Shown piece after piece: positions 14,827-23,675 of a stretch of DNA of 64,000 nt. Each line of letters starts with the position of its first letter. Positions within the stretch are counted from its first letter, which is position 1. The stretch spans positions 124,001-188,000 of the forward strand of contig NZ_BMHT01000008.1 in assembly GCF_014641455.1 (NCBI RefSeq), read 5' to 3'. Below the pieces are notes generated by a model. It saw only the letters and a program-made list of their open reading frames with translations, did no database searches and was not told the origin of the DNA. A program made the translations under genes and the position numbers. Origin of the DNA: Hymenobacter cavernae (GTDB taxonomy: Bacteria; Bacteroidota; Bacteroidia; Cytophagales; Hymenobacteraceae).

Positions 14827-16145
14827 TACACGGAGGCTGCCGACGCGGTATTAGCGTCAGCCGTAGAGCGATTCGTGCGGATGCGCCGAGCTTGTTCCCG
14901 CTGCTTTTGGGCCCAGGGCTCGTCGGTTTCGCTGGGCAGCACGATGGGCACTTGCAGGCACACGCTTTGGGCGGGCAGCACCTGACCCCAATCAGCTATG
15001 AGCTGCTTGTAGGCCTCCCCGACGGGCCGGATATTCCGATCTAAGTCGTAGAGACCTAGGGGGTTCACGTTGTTATTATTTTCCCGCAGGGCGGTGTCCC
15101 AGTCCATCTGGTCGGTGAGCGAATACCAGGTGAAGCCGATAATGGGCACGCCGTCGTTGCGCACGCGCAGCACGTTGGCCCACTCCTTCCAGAGCCAGTT
15201 TACGGCCTCGTCGCCGCAGGGGCCCTGCCAGAGGTTGGTTTCGGTGTGCATCACCGGCAGCCGGTAGCGGTCGTGGTACTGGCTGGTAATAACATGGTAG
15301 CCAAATATTTCGCCTGCCGCGCGGGTGCTGCCGTCGGCCGACACGCGGTGCTCGTTGGTTTTGTAGTAGTCATTGCCCATGATGCACTGGTGCTTCATCT
15401 TGTTTTCCAGGAAGAAGTGATATTCCCGGCGGGTCATGCCGTTGTCCATCAGGTATTCGTACATCTCCGAATCCACGCGGCGGCCGTAGTTCAGATCGAG
15501 CGACAGAAACCGCTTGGCGTTCATCAGCTCGGCGGGCTTGATGGCGGCGGGGTTTTCGGCGTGGAAGTACTCCGACGACTCGCTTTGGACAAACAGCGCA
15601 TCGGGGCGCACCCCGGCAATGGCCTGCATCGCCAGCACATTGGCCTTCACGATATACTTGAGGGCCGTGACGAACGCCTTGTCACTCGTCAGCTGCTCGT
15701 TCCACCAGCCAAACAGAGCCGAAAACTCGGCGCAGATGTACATCTCATTCACGGGCGTGTAGAGCTGCACCCACGGAAAACGCTTGGCAAAATCGCGGGC
15801 GTAGCGGGCAAACAGCGCCGGAAAATCCGGGTTCTGGAAATTACCCAGCCAGTCGGGCACCCCGAAGTGGCACAAGTCCACGATGGGCACAATGTCGCGC
15901 CGGCGCAGGTCCTGGAAGGTTTCATCAGCAAACGACCAGTCGTAGTGACCCGGCCCCAGCCAGGTGGTATGAATGGGCGGCCCGTAGCGTAAGAAGCTGA
16001 TACCTAGCTCCTGTACCAGGTCAAAATCGCGCTTCCAGTAGCTGTAGTGGCCGCATTTCTCCATTTCATCCATCCGGACTTTCCCGCCCTGAATGGTTGG
16101 ATAACTGTTTTCGATGCCGGTGGCGAAGATGAAGTGGGGTACCAT
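14826..16145 (-). CDS. Glycoside hydrolase family 1-like protein (beta-glucosidase type)
   Basis: The 439-residue protein has a TIM-barrel GH1 layout: an N-terminal FATGIENSYP, the YDWSFADE region, the acid/base motif TPVNE (usual form T-x-NE) near residue 131, and the nucleophile in MHTETN near residue 300. The sequence diverges from classical beta-glucosidases (ITENG is replaced by HTETN), so the substrate is not predictable. No signal peptide is seen, so it is probably cytoplasmic. The last 40 residues are polar and low in complexity. It follows the carbonic-anhydrase-like gene, separated by a terminator. Confidence 0.72.
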   Translation of the reverse strand: MVPHFIFATGIENSYPTIQGGKVRMDEMEKCGHYSYWKRDFDLVQELGISFLRYGPPIHTTWLGPGHYDWSFADETFQDLRRRDIVPIVDLCHFGVPDWLGNFQNPDFPALFARYARDFAKRFPWVQLYTPVNEMYICAEFSALFGWWNEQLTSDKAFVTALKYIVKANVLAMQAIAGVRPDALFVQSESSEYFHAENPAAIKPAELMNAKRFLSLDLNYGRRVDSEMYEYLMDNGMTRREYHFFLENKMKHQCIMGNDYYKTNEHRVSADGSTRAAGEIFGYHVITSQYHDRYRLPVMHTETNLWQGPCGDEAVNWLWKEWANVLRVRNDGVPIIGFTWYSLTDQMDWDTALRENNNNVNPLGLYDLDRNIRPVGEAYKQLIADWGQVLPAQSVCLQVPIVLPSETDEPWAQKQREQARRIRTNRSTADANTASAASV

Positions 16146-16163
16146 AAGGGGCGATTAGGGAAA

Positions 16164-16203
16164 CGAAAAAGGCCGTTGCCGAGCAAGCACAGCAACGACC
16201 TTC
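16164..16203 (-). terminator. Intrinsic terminator after the carbonic-anhydrase-like gene
   Basis: On the reverse strand GAAGGTCGTTGC, a 12-base loop, and GCAACGGCCTTTTTCG form a stem followed by a T run. It lies between the gene at 16272-16736 and the GH1 gene, so these two leftward genes are probably separate transcripts. Confidence 0.7.
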
Positions 16204-16271
16204 GTATTCTTTTCGGGCTAGGCAGGAAGCCTAGATTAAGCGAACATGAAGCGGCACCTAGGTACCTAAAG

Positions 16272-16736
16272 CTAGGCAGCGGGCTCCAGCAGCTCCACCT
16301 GCCCGCGCAGATCCATCAGGAAGCACCGCACTTGCAGGGGGTAGTCGTTTTCAGTGCTCCAGGCCAGAATCTTTCCCTTCAGCTTGAGCGCGTATTTCAG
16401 GTGATCTTCGCGCTCGTCGTGCTGGCGCGTGTCGGTATCGTCGAAGTCGCCGGCGTCGCCTAAAAACTCCCGGTAAGCGCCGCAGTTACGGTGCTCCATA
16501 ATGTACACATCCTTGATATTGTGTAGCTTACAAGCCACTTTCAGGTGATCAAAGAAGGCGTCGTTCCAGTGTCCATTCACGTCCGTACCCAAGGCTGCGC
16601 CCGCCAGAATGAACTGGTCGTAGCGGTTGTTGAGGTTGTCGCGGTCCATAAACCGCACGATGTCGTCGAGTAGGCGCAGGTCCATGCAGCTGAGCAGGAG
16701 CACGTTGCCGCGCGGCGCCGGATACGTTGATTTCAT
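16272..16736 (-). CDS. Beta-carbonic-anhydrase-like protein
   Basis: The protein of about 154 residues (start at 16736, MKSTYPAPRG) carries the beta-carbonic-anhydrase zinc signature: CMDLR (Cys-x-Asp-x-Arg) near residue 17 and EHRNCGAY (His-x-x-Cys) near residue 82. These supply the two Cys and one His zinc ligands and the Asp-Arg dyad. It is shorter than typical beta-CAs (about 200 residues), so it belongs to a divergent subgroup whose activity is not certain. A longer in-frame start at 16781 is less likely. Next to it, on the same strand, is the ankyrin-repeat gene. Confidence 0.72.
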   Translation of the reverse strand: MKSTYPAPRGNVLLLSCMDLRLLDDIVRFMDRDNLNNRYDQFILAGAALGTDVNGHWNDAFFDHLKVACKLHNIKDVYIMEHRNCGAYREFLGDAGDFDDTDTRQHDEREDHLKYALKLKGKILAWSTENDYPLQVRCFLMDLRGQVELLEPAA

Positions 16737-16808
16737 AGCAGACAGAGGTGAAGGTGAAGGAATAAAAACGAGGCAAAGCACCTAGGTAAGTAACCTACTT
16801 ACAGACAG

Positions 16809-17297
16809 TTACTCTGCCTGAAGATACTGCAACGCTTCTTCGTTGCCTTGCTGAATAGCTAGGTCGTGGGCAGAAAGGCCGCGCCGGTCGCGCAGGGTCT
16901 GGTCGGCGCCAGCCTCGACCAGGATCTTGACCAGGTTGTTGCGCCCAAACAGGGTAGCAAACATGAGGGCCGTGCCGTCGTTGCCGTTGCGGGCGTTCAG
17001 GTCGGCCCCGTGCTGAATCAGCAGCTGAGCGATTTCGGGGTAGCCTTTGAAAGAGATGCCCATCAGCGCAGAGTTGCCGCTAACATCCTGAATTTTAGGA
17101 TCGGCGCCGGCTTCCAGCAGGAGCCTGGTGGCTTCCAGGTGGCCATCGTAGCTGGCTAAAATCAGGGCGGTGAAGCCGCGGCCATCCTGCACGTTCACGT
17201 CAATGCCGCCTTCGAGCAGGTGTTGGAGGTACGCCACATCGCCCTTGCGGGCCGCGTCAAAAAGCAGATCTTCAGGTCGGGCGGAATAAAAAGACAT
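16809..17297 (-). CDS. Ankyrin-repeat protein
   Basis: The protein of about 162 residues consists of four to five ankyrin repeats. The GADPKIQDVSGNSALMGIS, GADLNARNGNDGTALM and GADQTLRDRRGLSAHDLA loops and the LLLEAG helices are typical. Such proteins bind partner proteins and have no enzymatic part. No signal peptide is seen. The start at 17297 (MSFYSARPED) is preferred over the ATG at 17330. It lies just downstream of the eCIS ATPase gene, on the same strand but across a large inverted repeat, so membership of that operon is doubtful. Confidence 0.82.
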   Translation of the reverse strand: MSFYSARPEDLLFDAARKGDVAYLQHLLEGGIDVNVQDGRGFTALILASYDGHLEATRLLLEAGADPKIQDVSGNSALMGISFKGYPEIAQLLIQHGADLNARNGNDGTALMFATLFGRNNLVKILVEAGADQTLRDRRGLSAHDLAIQQGNEEALQYLQAE

Positions 17298-17390
17298 GTT
17301 GGAGTTCGGGGGTTCGGGGTTCTGATACAATTACGCAACAAGAACAAAATTGACGGGCTTTGTTCCGGCAATTCAGCCAAGCAATGTAGC

Positions 17391-17509
17391 ACGATGTAGC
17401 GCGAAGCTCCCGCTTCGCGTATCGTTGAACGACTTGTGCCTGCACAACCTAGGTTTAGCTAACGATTTCGTGCAACGATACGCGAAGCGGGAGCTTCGCG
17501 CTACATCGT
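17391..17509. repeat. Inverted repeat with perfect 37-bp arms after the eCIS operon
   Basis: Bases 17391-17427 and 17473-17509 are exact complements. Each arm carries an internal hairpin (CGCGAAGC...GCTTCGCG). The 45-base spacer contains AACCTAGGTT. It begins directly after the last eCIS gene (stop at 17511-17513), so it may end that transcript. Confidence 0.9.
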
Positions 17510-17510
17510 A

Positions 17511-18833
17511 CTACAGCAGCTTGCCTTCCTTTTGGTATTCCAGGCGAATGCCGTCCATCACGTCTTCGAGCGTGAGTAGCTGCGCCTGCCGCGCCAACGC
17601 CCGCAGCGCTACAAACTGCACGATGTTCAGAATAGCCGCGCCCGACAGTTCGTAGCGGGCGGCTAGCGTTTCCAGGGCCACATCGGCGGCGAGCGGCACG
17701 TTGGGCGGCAGGGTTTTCTGCCAGAGCGCCAGCCGCTCGGCCGCCGTGGGCATGGGGAAGTGAATCATGGCCTGAAAGCGCCGAGCAAAGGCCGGGTCGA
17801 GGTTGCTTTTCAGGTTGGAGGCGAGAATCACGAGGCCGTCAAACTCTTCGATCTTTTGCAGCAGAAAGGCCACTTCCTGATTGGCGTAGCGGTCGTGGGC
17901 GTCGCGGGTGTCGGTGCGCTTGCTGAACAAGGCATCGGCTTCATCAAAGAACAGAATCCAGTTCTTCGACTGCGCTTTATCAAACAAGCCACCTAGGTTC
18001 TTCTCCGTCTCGCCGATGTACTTCGACACCACCAGCGAGAGGTCGATGCGGAACACGTCGCGGCTCGTGTGCTTACCTAGCAAGCTGGCGGTCATGGTTT
18101 TGCCGGTGCCGGGCGGGCCGTAGAATAGCGCCCGGTAGCCGGGCTTCAGGCGGGCACCTAGCCCCCACTCGCCGCGCAGAGTTTCGTTGTGGTGTACCCA
18201 ATTTTCCAGGTCGCGGATCTGGGCCAGGGTGCCGGGCGGCAGCACTAGGTCGCTCCAGGCCAGCTCGGTGCGTAAGTGCTGGGCCGGAAAACCAGGGCTG
18301 AGCGCCGGCGTGGAAACATGGCCGGTGGTGAACAGCTCCACGTACTCGGGGTCGAGGATCAGCCGGCCGCTCAGGCGCGGCTCGCCGACAGGCACCTCTC
18401 CCAAGGTGAGCATCTTATGATAAGCAAACGGATGATCTGAGCTAAACAAAGGCAAGAGGCGTTGCCGCTGCGTCAGGCTGGTACCGGCCAGCACGAATAA
18501 TACGGTTTCGCCTGTAGGCAGGAGGCCACGATGATTCGTGCCCCGCACACCTCCAAACTCAGGAAGTTCGCCTCTGTTCGGGGCATATTCCCCAATTAAC
18601 TCATCAAAGAAGCTGGGTTGAAGATGCGGCACCAGGGCCATGCTCAGATAAACCAACTCCTCCTCATTGGGCTGAGTTTGCACCAGGAACTGAGCAAATG
18701 GCGCATCCGCAGCCGCTTCGTAGAGCGGCGGCGTGGGCCGATTCAGCGATGAGTTTGCGGGGTTCACCAAAAGGCTTAGTCGCCAGGCGAGCAGCTGATG
18801 CAGATACTCGAAGGTTTTGGTCAGGTCAGTCAT
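17511..18833 (-). CDS. AAA+ ATPase of the eCIS locus (Afp15/Pvc15-like)
   Basis: The 440-residue protein has a variable N-terminal region of about 200 residues and a C-terminal AAA+ module. This shows Walker A at 239-246 (GPPGTGKT), Walker B at 294-300 (ILFFDEAD region), sensor 1 (VILASN) and an arginine-finger pair near 351-352 (ARRFQ). AAA+ ATPases of this type are conserved in eCIS loci; in Afp/PVC systems the equivalent protein is linked to effector loading or particle assembly. It is the last gene of the leftward eCIS run and follows the DUF4157 effector candidate by 39 bp. Confidence 0.9.
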   Translation of the reverse strand: MTDLTKTFEYLHQLLAWRLSLLVNPANSSLNRPTPPLYEAAADAPFAQFLVQTQPNEEELVYLSMALVPHLQPSFFDELIGEYAPNRGELPEFGGVRGTNHRGLLPTGETVLFVLAGTSLTQRQRLLPLFSSDHPFAYHKMLTLGEVPVGEPRLSGRLILDPEYVELFTTGHVSTPALSPGFPAQHLRTELAWSDLVLPPGTLAQIRDLENWVHHNETLRGEWGLGARLKPGYRALFYGPPGTGKTMTASLLGKHTSRDVFRIDLSLVVSKYIGETEKNLGGLFDKAQSKNWILFFDEADALFSKRTDTRDAHDRYANQEVAFLLQKIEEFDGLVILASNLKSNLDPAFARRFQAMIHFPMPTAAERLALWQKTLPPNVPLAADVALETLAARYELSGAAILNIVQFVALRALARQAQLLTLEDVMDGIRLEYQKEGKLL

Positions 18834-18872
18834 ACCGCTGGACGGATAATCGGTCGGTGCTTACTCCGCTTT

Positions 18873-21800
18873 TCACTCATCTTTCCCTTTAAACTTTTGC
18901 CCTACTTCTGGTTTGTACGCTGGCTCCTTGTTACCTAAGCTACTATTCAGCTCAACGGAAATGAGCCGCACAGCTGCCGAGTCGAACCAGCTTTTACGCT
19001 CGTTCTGTGTTTGATGCCGCCCATCGTTATTCCAGTGCGATACCATTGAATCGGGGAAATGGTCGACCGACCCTCGTTTGGGCACGGAAGCATAGGTTTG
19101 CCCGTTGATGATAATCTTCGGATGCCATCTTTCCTCACTGTGTGCTGCTTCACTAATGAAGCGTTCGGCTGGCTTTAGCGGATCGGCAAGCTTGCCCGTG
19201 ATTGTACCGCTTACTTCGGGCACGGGCGGACCAGGGGTAATAACCGTGAAGCCGCTTGCTAAGAATTTACCATTCAGCAATGGGTCGCGTCGCGATGCGT
19301 ACAGTGTGCTCATGCTTGGATAGAACCAAGGGCGAATGTTGCTGCTGCCCTGATAAGCAGGCTTCAGCTCGAACTTTGCGCCTCCAACCGGTACTACGTA
19401 CTTCGATGGGTGCTTGAAGGAAGCGGCACTACGCCGCCACACGGTTCCTTCTTTGGAATATTTCAAGGTATTCACTCCATCGTTAGCGGTAGCTGTGGTG
19501 AAGTTTACCAGCCGCTCTACTCCTGTTGTCGGATTTCGGATAGCCATTGCTTTGCTATTAGTTACTTGCTCTAATGCGCTGGTCGCGATAATCTCCACCC
19601 ACGACCCCACGGGCACAGCAACCCCAGTTGCCGTCGCGCCCGCGGCACCCTGCACCTGCGCCTGCGTGTTCTGCTGCTTGGGCGGACTGGCAGCGGCTTT
19701 CACCGCCCACACGCCTTCGGTGGTGGGCACTACTTCCAATAAGCTTAGTTGGTAACGCAACTTAATTGCGGCTAGCAACGGCATCAGCACGGCACTGGCG
19801 ACTGGTCGGCCTGCAAAGCGGTTTACAATCGGCACGGCCGCGGCCAGCGCATTATCGACCCGCTCGCCCGGCGTGTTGCCGCCGGCTACGCTGCCCACCA
19901 ATCTGCGTCCCTGCGCCACTACCCAGGTTACCACCCGATCCAGGGCCCGATCAACGGGCTGCCGCACGCGGGCAATGGTGTTGCGGATGGTGTTGGAAAT
20001 GCCACCTAGGCCCAGCAACCTAGCTAAGAAGCTGATAATCACGGGCACCATGCGGCCCATTGTTTCTTCGACGCGCGTGGCCGCCGCCCCGATGTTGCCG
20101 GCCGCAATGGCGGCAATGGAGTTGACGTACGATTCGACCACGGCCCCGATCTGGTTGATGCGCTCCATGAAGAACATCACCGTATTATAAGTGGCAATGA
20201 TGGCCTGGATAACCGCGCCGGCCGGGTTCAGCATGGAGGCAATGCGGATAATAGCTTGGCCAACAACCGTTTGGCGCACCCAGCCGATAATGCCGTCGAG
20301 CACCATATCGCGCAGATTGCCCAGGTATTCCAGGATTTTCTGCCAGGCTGCGGCGGGTCCTTGGGTGATGAGAATGCGCAGGAAATCAAACACCTGTTCC
20401 AGCCGGCTCACAAACTGCTCGCTGGTGGCGCGCACCAGCTTGGCCCGGATGTTCTGGTAGGTCAGACCTAGGATCTGGAGCACCAACGACAAGATGCCTT
20501 GCAGGTTGAACTCGCGCGGCAGCTGCAAGCCAGCACCTTCCAGCGCCCCGAGCAGCCAGCCGACTACGCCGCGCTGCAAGTGCGTGAGGGCGTTGCCCAT
20601 AAATTGCCGAAAACCCTGCACCCCCGCCCGCACGAGGTTGCCCACGAACCGCACCGGGTCGCGGATGATGACCAGGAACGTGTTGCGGGAGCGTTTCAAG
20701 ATAGCCAGCACCCTGGCCCCACCGGCACCCATCACGGCCTCGAAGATGAGTTCCAGCATCTTGATCAGAGCCGAGCCCGCGAAACCTAGGATGTCGGCGG
20801 CCAGGCCGGTGAACAGGCCCACGATGCGGCCGATGGTTTCCAGGGGGTGCAGCACGGCATCAGGCGTGAGCGTATCCCACACGGCCGTGAACGTGCCTTT
20901 TATTCGCTCCCAGGTCAGGTTGCGGCTACTGGTTTCCTGATTAAACCAATCGAAGGCGCGTTGCAAGGCACCCGATTCCTGCATGTGCCGGAAGCGTTCC
21001 TCGCCGTTGTCCATCAGGCTCATAAAGCCGCGCACGAGGTTGACGGGGCTGCGGTCCACTACTTCGTCGGTGAACGGGTCTTTGCCGATAATGACGGTGA
21101 GCAGCGGGAAGCCGCGCATCTGCCGCGCGCGGTTGCTCAGGGGCCGTACGATGGTTTCCTTCAGGAACGTGACGACCTGCGCCACCACGCGCCCCACAAA
21201 CGCCGTGATCCGGCTGAACGGCGGCCCAAACACGCGATGCGCCACGGCAATGTTGCCGTCGATACCCAGGCTGATGCCCATTTCATCCCACGCCTGACTG
21301 AACAGGCCCTGCACATAGGAAAGCGAGATGCCGAGTGACGCCACCTGCGCATCAATCCAGTCGGCAGCGCGGGCGATGATGCCTTCATCGCGGAGCTTGT
21401 TGAACAGCAGCAAGCCGATGGGCCCACCCAGGGTCAGGAAGCCTTCGATGAGGTTGGCGGTGGTGCGCGGCACGTTGCGTTGCAGCACGGGGTTGTAGCC
21501 GATCAGCACCGTGAGCAGGCGCCAGCCGGGCAGCGCCGCCAGCCAGCCATCGATGCGGCCCGCCACATCGATGCCGAACAGGCGCTGCACACCGGGCGCT
21601 GCCGTCGACACGGCCGGCGAGCTAGCCTGCCGCTGCACGGCCGCGCCCTGCTGCACGACGTGCGTAAGCTCGTGGGCGAGCAGGTGCTGGCCGCCGGAGC
21701 TGCCGGTGTCGTACTTGCCGGCATTGAAATAAACGTGATTCTGATACGTGAAAGCTTGAGCACCAATCTGCTGGCTCATCTGCACGGCCGGGGCATCGGT

Positions 21801-22256
21801 GTGCACCCGCACCGCCGAGAAGTCGGCGCCGAAGCGCGGCTCCAGCTGCTGGCGCACCACGGGGCTGAGCGGCTGCCCTCCCGATTGGCTGGCCGCGAGC
21901 TGCGTTTCAAACGACCTAGGTGGAGTCGGCGCAGTGGCCTCGCCTTTCCGGCGAATCTCTTTTTCCTCGGCCTTGGCTTGCAACCTAGGTCGGGCTTGCG
22001 TCCGCGCATTAGCGCCACCGTTCAGCGGCATGCGCATCACGCGGTCGGCGGTGGCTTCGGCTTCGCGCTCGTGGGCGTCATCGGCGCGCCCGACGGCTAG
22101 CTTTGGCTGTACAAAGGGCTTGAAAAAGGGCGTTTCCGTGGCCTGCCGCCGGAGCGTTGCGCCGCCGCTTGGGGCAAAAAACGGCGTAGCGGCCGGGGCG
22201 GCATTCGTCGCTTTTGCTGCGGGGGCCGGCTGGAGTTGCTTCGAGGCGCTGCTCAT
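18873..22256 (-). CDS. DUF4157 (eCIS core domain) protein, probable injected effector
   Basis: The protein of about 1,127 residues (start MSSASKQLQP at 22256, just clear of the upstream gene) has a low-complexity N-terminus and then a DUF4157 domain around residues 60-205. This domain carries a metallopeptidase-like HELTH motif at 195-199 followed by VVQQG, and DUF4157 is a marker of eCIS cargo. Next come about 600 residues of hydrophobic helices with two related modules (LLTVLIGYNPV... and LLTVIIGKDPF...). The C-terminal 300 residues are polar, with a DHFPDS...HWNNDGRH stretch near the end. The C-terminal part is a candidate toxin, possibly a nuclease, but I cannot assign it to a family. The upstream tape-measure gene and downstream ATPase fit a role as cargo. 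Confidence 0.85.
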   Translation of the reverse strand: MSSASKQLQPAPAAKATNAAPAATPFFAPSGGATLRRQATETPFFKPFVQPKLAVGRADDAHEREAEATADRVMRMPLNGGANARTQARPRLQAKAEEKEIRRKGEATAPTPPRSFETQLAASQSGGQPLSPVVRQQLEPRFGADFSAVRVHTDAPAVQMSQQIGAQAFTYQNHVYFNAGKYDTGSSGGQHLLAHELTHVVQQGAAVQRQASSPAVSTAAPGVQRLFGIDVAGRIDGWLAALPGWRLLTVLIGYNPVLQRNVPRTTANLIEGFLTLGGPIGLLLFNKLRDEGIIARAADWIDAQVASLGISLSYVQGLFSQAWDEMGISLGIDGNIAVAHRVFGPPFSRITAFVGRVVAQVVTFLKETIVRPLSNRARQMRGFPLLTVIIGKDPFTDEVVDRSPVNLVRGFMSLMDNGEERFRHMQESGALQRAFDWFNQETSSRNLTWERIKGTFTAVWDTLTPDAVLHPLETIGRIVGLFTGLAADILGFAGSALIKMLELIFEAVMGAGGARVLAILKRSRNTFLVIIRDPVRFVGNLVRAGVQGFRQFMGNALTHLQRGVVGWLLGALEGAGLQLPREFNLQGILSLVLQILGLTYQNIRAKLVRATSEQFVSRLEQVFDFLRILITQGPAAAWQKILEYLGNLRDMVLDGIIGWVRQTVVGQAIIRIASMLNPAGAVIQAIIATYNTVMFFMERINQIGAVVESYVNSIAAIAAGNIGAAATRVEETMGRMVPVIISFLARLLGLGGISNTIRNTIARVRQPVDRALDRVVTWVVAQGRRLVGSVAGGNTPGERVDNALAAAVPIVNRFAGRPVASAVLMPLLAAIKLRYQLSLLEVVPTTEGVWAVKAAASPPKQQNTQAQVQGAAGATATGVAVPVGSWVEIIATSALEQVTNSKAMAIRNPTTGVERLVNFTTATANDGVNTLKYSKEGTVWRRSAASFKHPSKYVVPVGGAKFELKPAYQGSSNIRPWFYPSMSTLYASRRDPLLNGKFLASGFTVITPGPPVPEVSGTITGKLADPLKPAERFISEAAHSEERWHPKIIINGQTYASVPKRGSVDHFPDSMVSHWNNDGRHQTQNERKSWFDSAAVRLISVELNSSLGNKEPAYKPEVGQKFKGKDE

Positions 22257-22267
22257 GGCTGTTCGGT

Positions 22268-23650
22268 TTAGCCCCAGCTGACCATCAGCCGCTTCGGCAT
22301 CCAAGGCAGTTGCACCACGCCCAGGCCCCAACCATAAGGCAGCTGGTCGAGGAGCACGTCCTGGGCTTTCTGCTCGACGGTGAGGGTCCAGCTGCCGTCG
22401 GGGGCGTGCTCCAATTTGCCTTCGCGCTGCAAAAAGCCCTCACGCAGCCCCGTCGGCGACGTATTCTTCAGGGCCGGCCAATGGTTGATGGCGGCCTTCA
22501 GCAGTTCCGTGCCTTCTTCCCGCGCCTGCCTGGGCAGCCGCACGCGGGCGTTCTGGGGCGCAGCCGCCGGCACGCCGCAGAGCAGCTTGGGCAATAACAG
22601 CTCATACTCAGCGGCCTGACTGTTGCCAGTAGCCAGAAAATGGACGAGGCGCACGGCCTGCATCTGCGCGGTTTTGCTGCGAAACTCATCGTCTGCCAGC
22701 CACCCACAGGCTGCGAAACAGGCTGCTAAAAACGGATGCAGCAGCACCACGCCGGCATTCTCCACGAACTGCACCGCGTCGGATAAGGCGTCTTCCGGAC
22801 TGGCGGCGCGGCGTGGTGCGGTGGCAGCCGCCTTTGCATCTCCTAGGTTTTCAGGCGCTAATACCTCCGCCAGCAGGCTGCGGGCCGCGTCCAGATTGCG
22901 GGATTCGGCAGCATCGTTTACGGCGGCCAGCTGGGTTAGCAGCGCGGACCAATCGATGGGCACCGAATGGCTGAGCCGTTGTATAATCCGCTCCCAGATG
23001 AGGCTGTCAAGCGGCTCCGCGGCGTCTTCGTAGGGCAGCTGCCGCAGTTGCAGCAGCTGCTCTGCCAGCTGTCGGAGCTGGGGCGCTGCTCCCAGGGCCG
23101 CTCCAATAGCCAGCCACAGCAAAACTGAAAACTGATTGATCAGGCGCTGCCGGGCTCTTGGGAGCGTGAGCGTCTGCTGTAAGCTAGCTTGTTGCGCCGG
23201 GCTGAGCGCACCCACCAGCGCCACGAGCTGCGGCTCCCACTGCCGCATAGAAGGCAGCCCGGCGGCGGAAGACGGCAGCACGCCGTTAGTCAGAAAATAG
23301 ATAAGCTGCTCAAAATCATTCATCTGCGCCGTCCAAACTGCCGTGCCCTGCAACCGGGCGTCGGCAATAGCTTCCCGGAGCTTCAGGCGGAGCAGCGCGG
23401 GCAAGCGGTCGGCGAGCTGGCGCTCCATCACGGCGCTTTGCAGCGTACCTAGGTCCACTTCCAGCCGGTCCAGCTCCACCCACTCGCCCGGCCGGCCTAC
23501 CTCCGACAGCACCTCGTCAAGCGCATTCAGCAAACGCCGGCTTTGCAGCTCCTGCTCGGCCCGCTGCTGCACCGCACGGCCATCCGCTGCGCCCACGAGG
23601 TGCAGGCGCAAGGCCAGGCGGTAGATGATATGCGGACTGGTGGAAGACAT
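22268..23650 (-). CDS. Contractile injection system tape measure protein
   Basis: The 460-residue protein matches the eCIS tape-measure family. It has an N-terminal RLALRLHLVG segment, EWVELDRLEVDLGTL, a long Ala/Leu/Gln-rich helical middle, a C-terminal VRLVHFLATG...EYELLLPKLLCG segment, and a final QLPYGWGLGVVQLPWMPK. In particles of this type the tape measure runs inside the tube and sets the tail length. The stop lies 12 bp before the DUF4157 start, so the two are co-transcribed. The start at 23650 is 26 bp after the PKD gene. Confidence 0.88.
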   Translation of the reverse strand: MSSTSPHIIYRLALRLHLVGAADGRAVQQRAEQELQSRRLLNALDEVLSEVGRPGEWVELDRLEVDLGTLQSAVMERQLADRLPALLRLKLREAIADARLQGTAVWTAQMNDFEQLIYFLTNGVLPSSAAGLPSMRQWEPQLVALVGALSPAQQASLQQTLTLPRARQRLINQFSVLLWLAIGAALGAAPQLRQLAEQLLQLRQLPYEDAAEPLDSLIWERIIQRLSHSVPIDWSALLTQLAAVNDAAESRNLDAARSLLAEVLAPENLGDAKAAATAPRRAASPEDALSDAVQFVENAGVVLLHPFLAACFAACGWLADDEFRSKTAQMQAVRLVHFLATGNSQAAEYELLLPKLLCGVPAAAPQNARVRLPRQAREEGTELLKAAINHWPALKNTSPTGLREGFLQREGKLEHAPDGSWTLTVEQKAQDVLLDQLPYGWGLGVVQLPWMPKRLMVSWG

Positions 23651-23675
23651 ACGTTTTTGCTGATCTGTTTTGACC

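Noticed and set aside
19766..22281. Several long rightward ORFs opposite the DUF4157 gene
   Set aside because: They are antisense shadows of a high-GC gene. They lack motifs and are rich in Arg, Ala and Pro.
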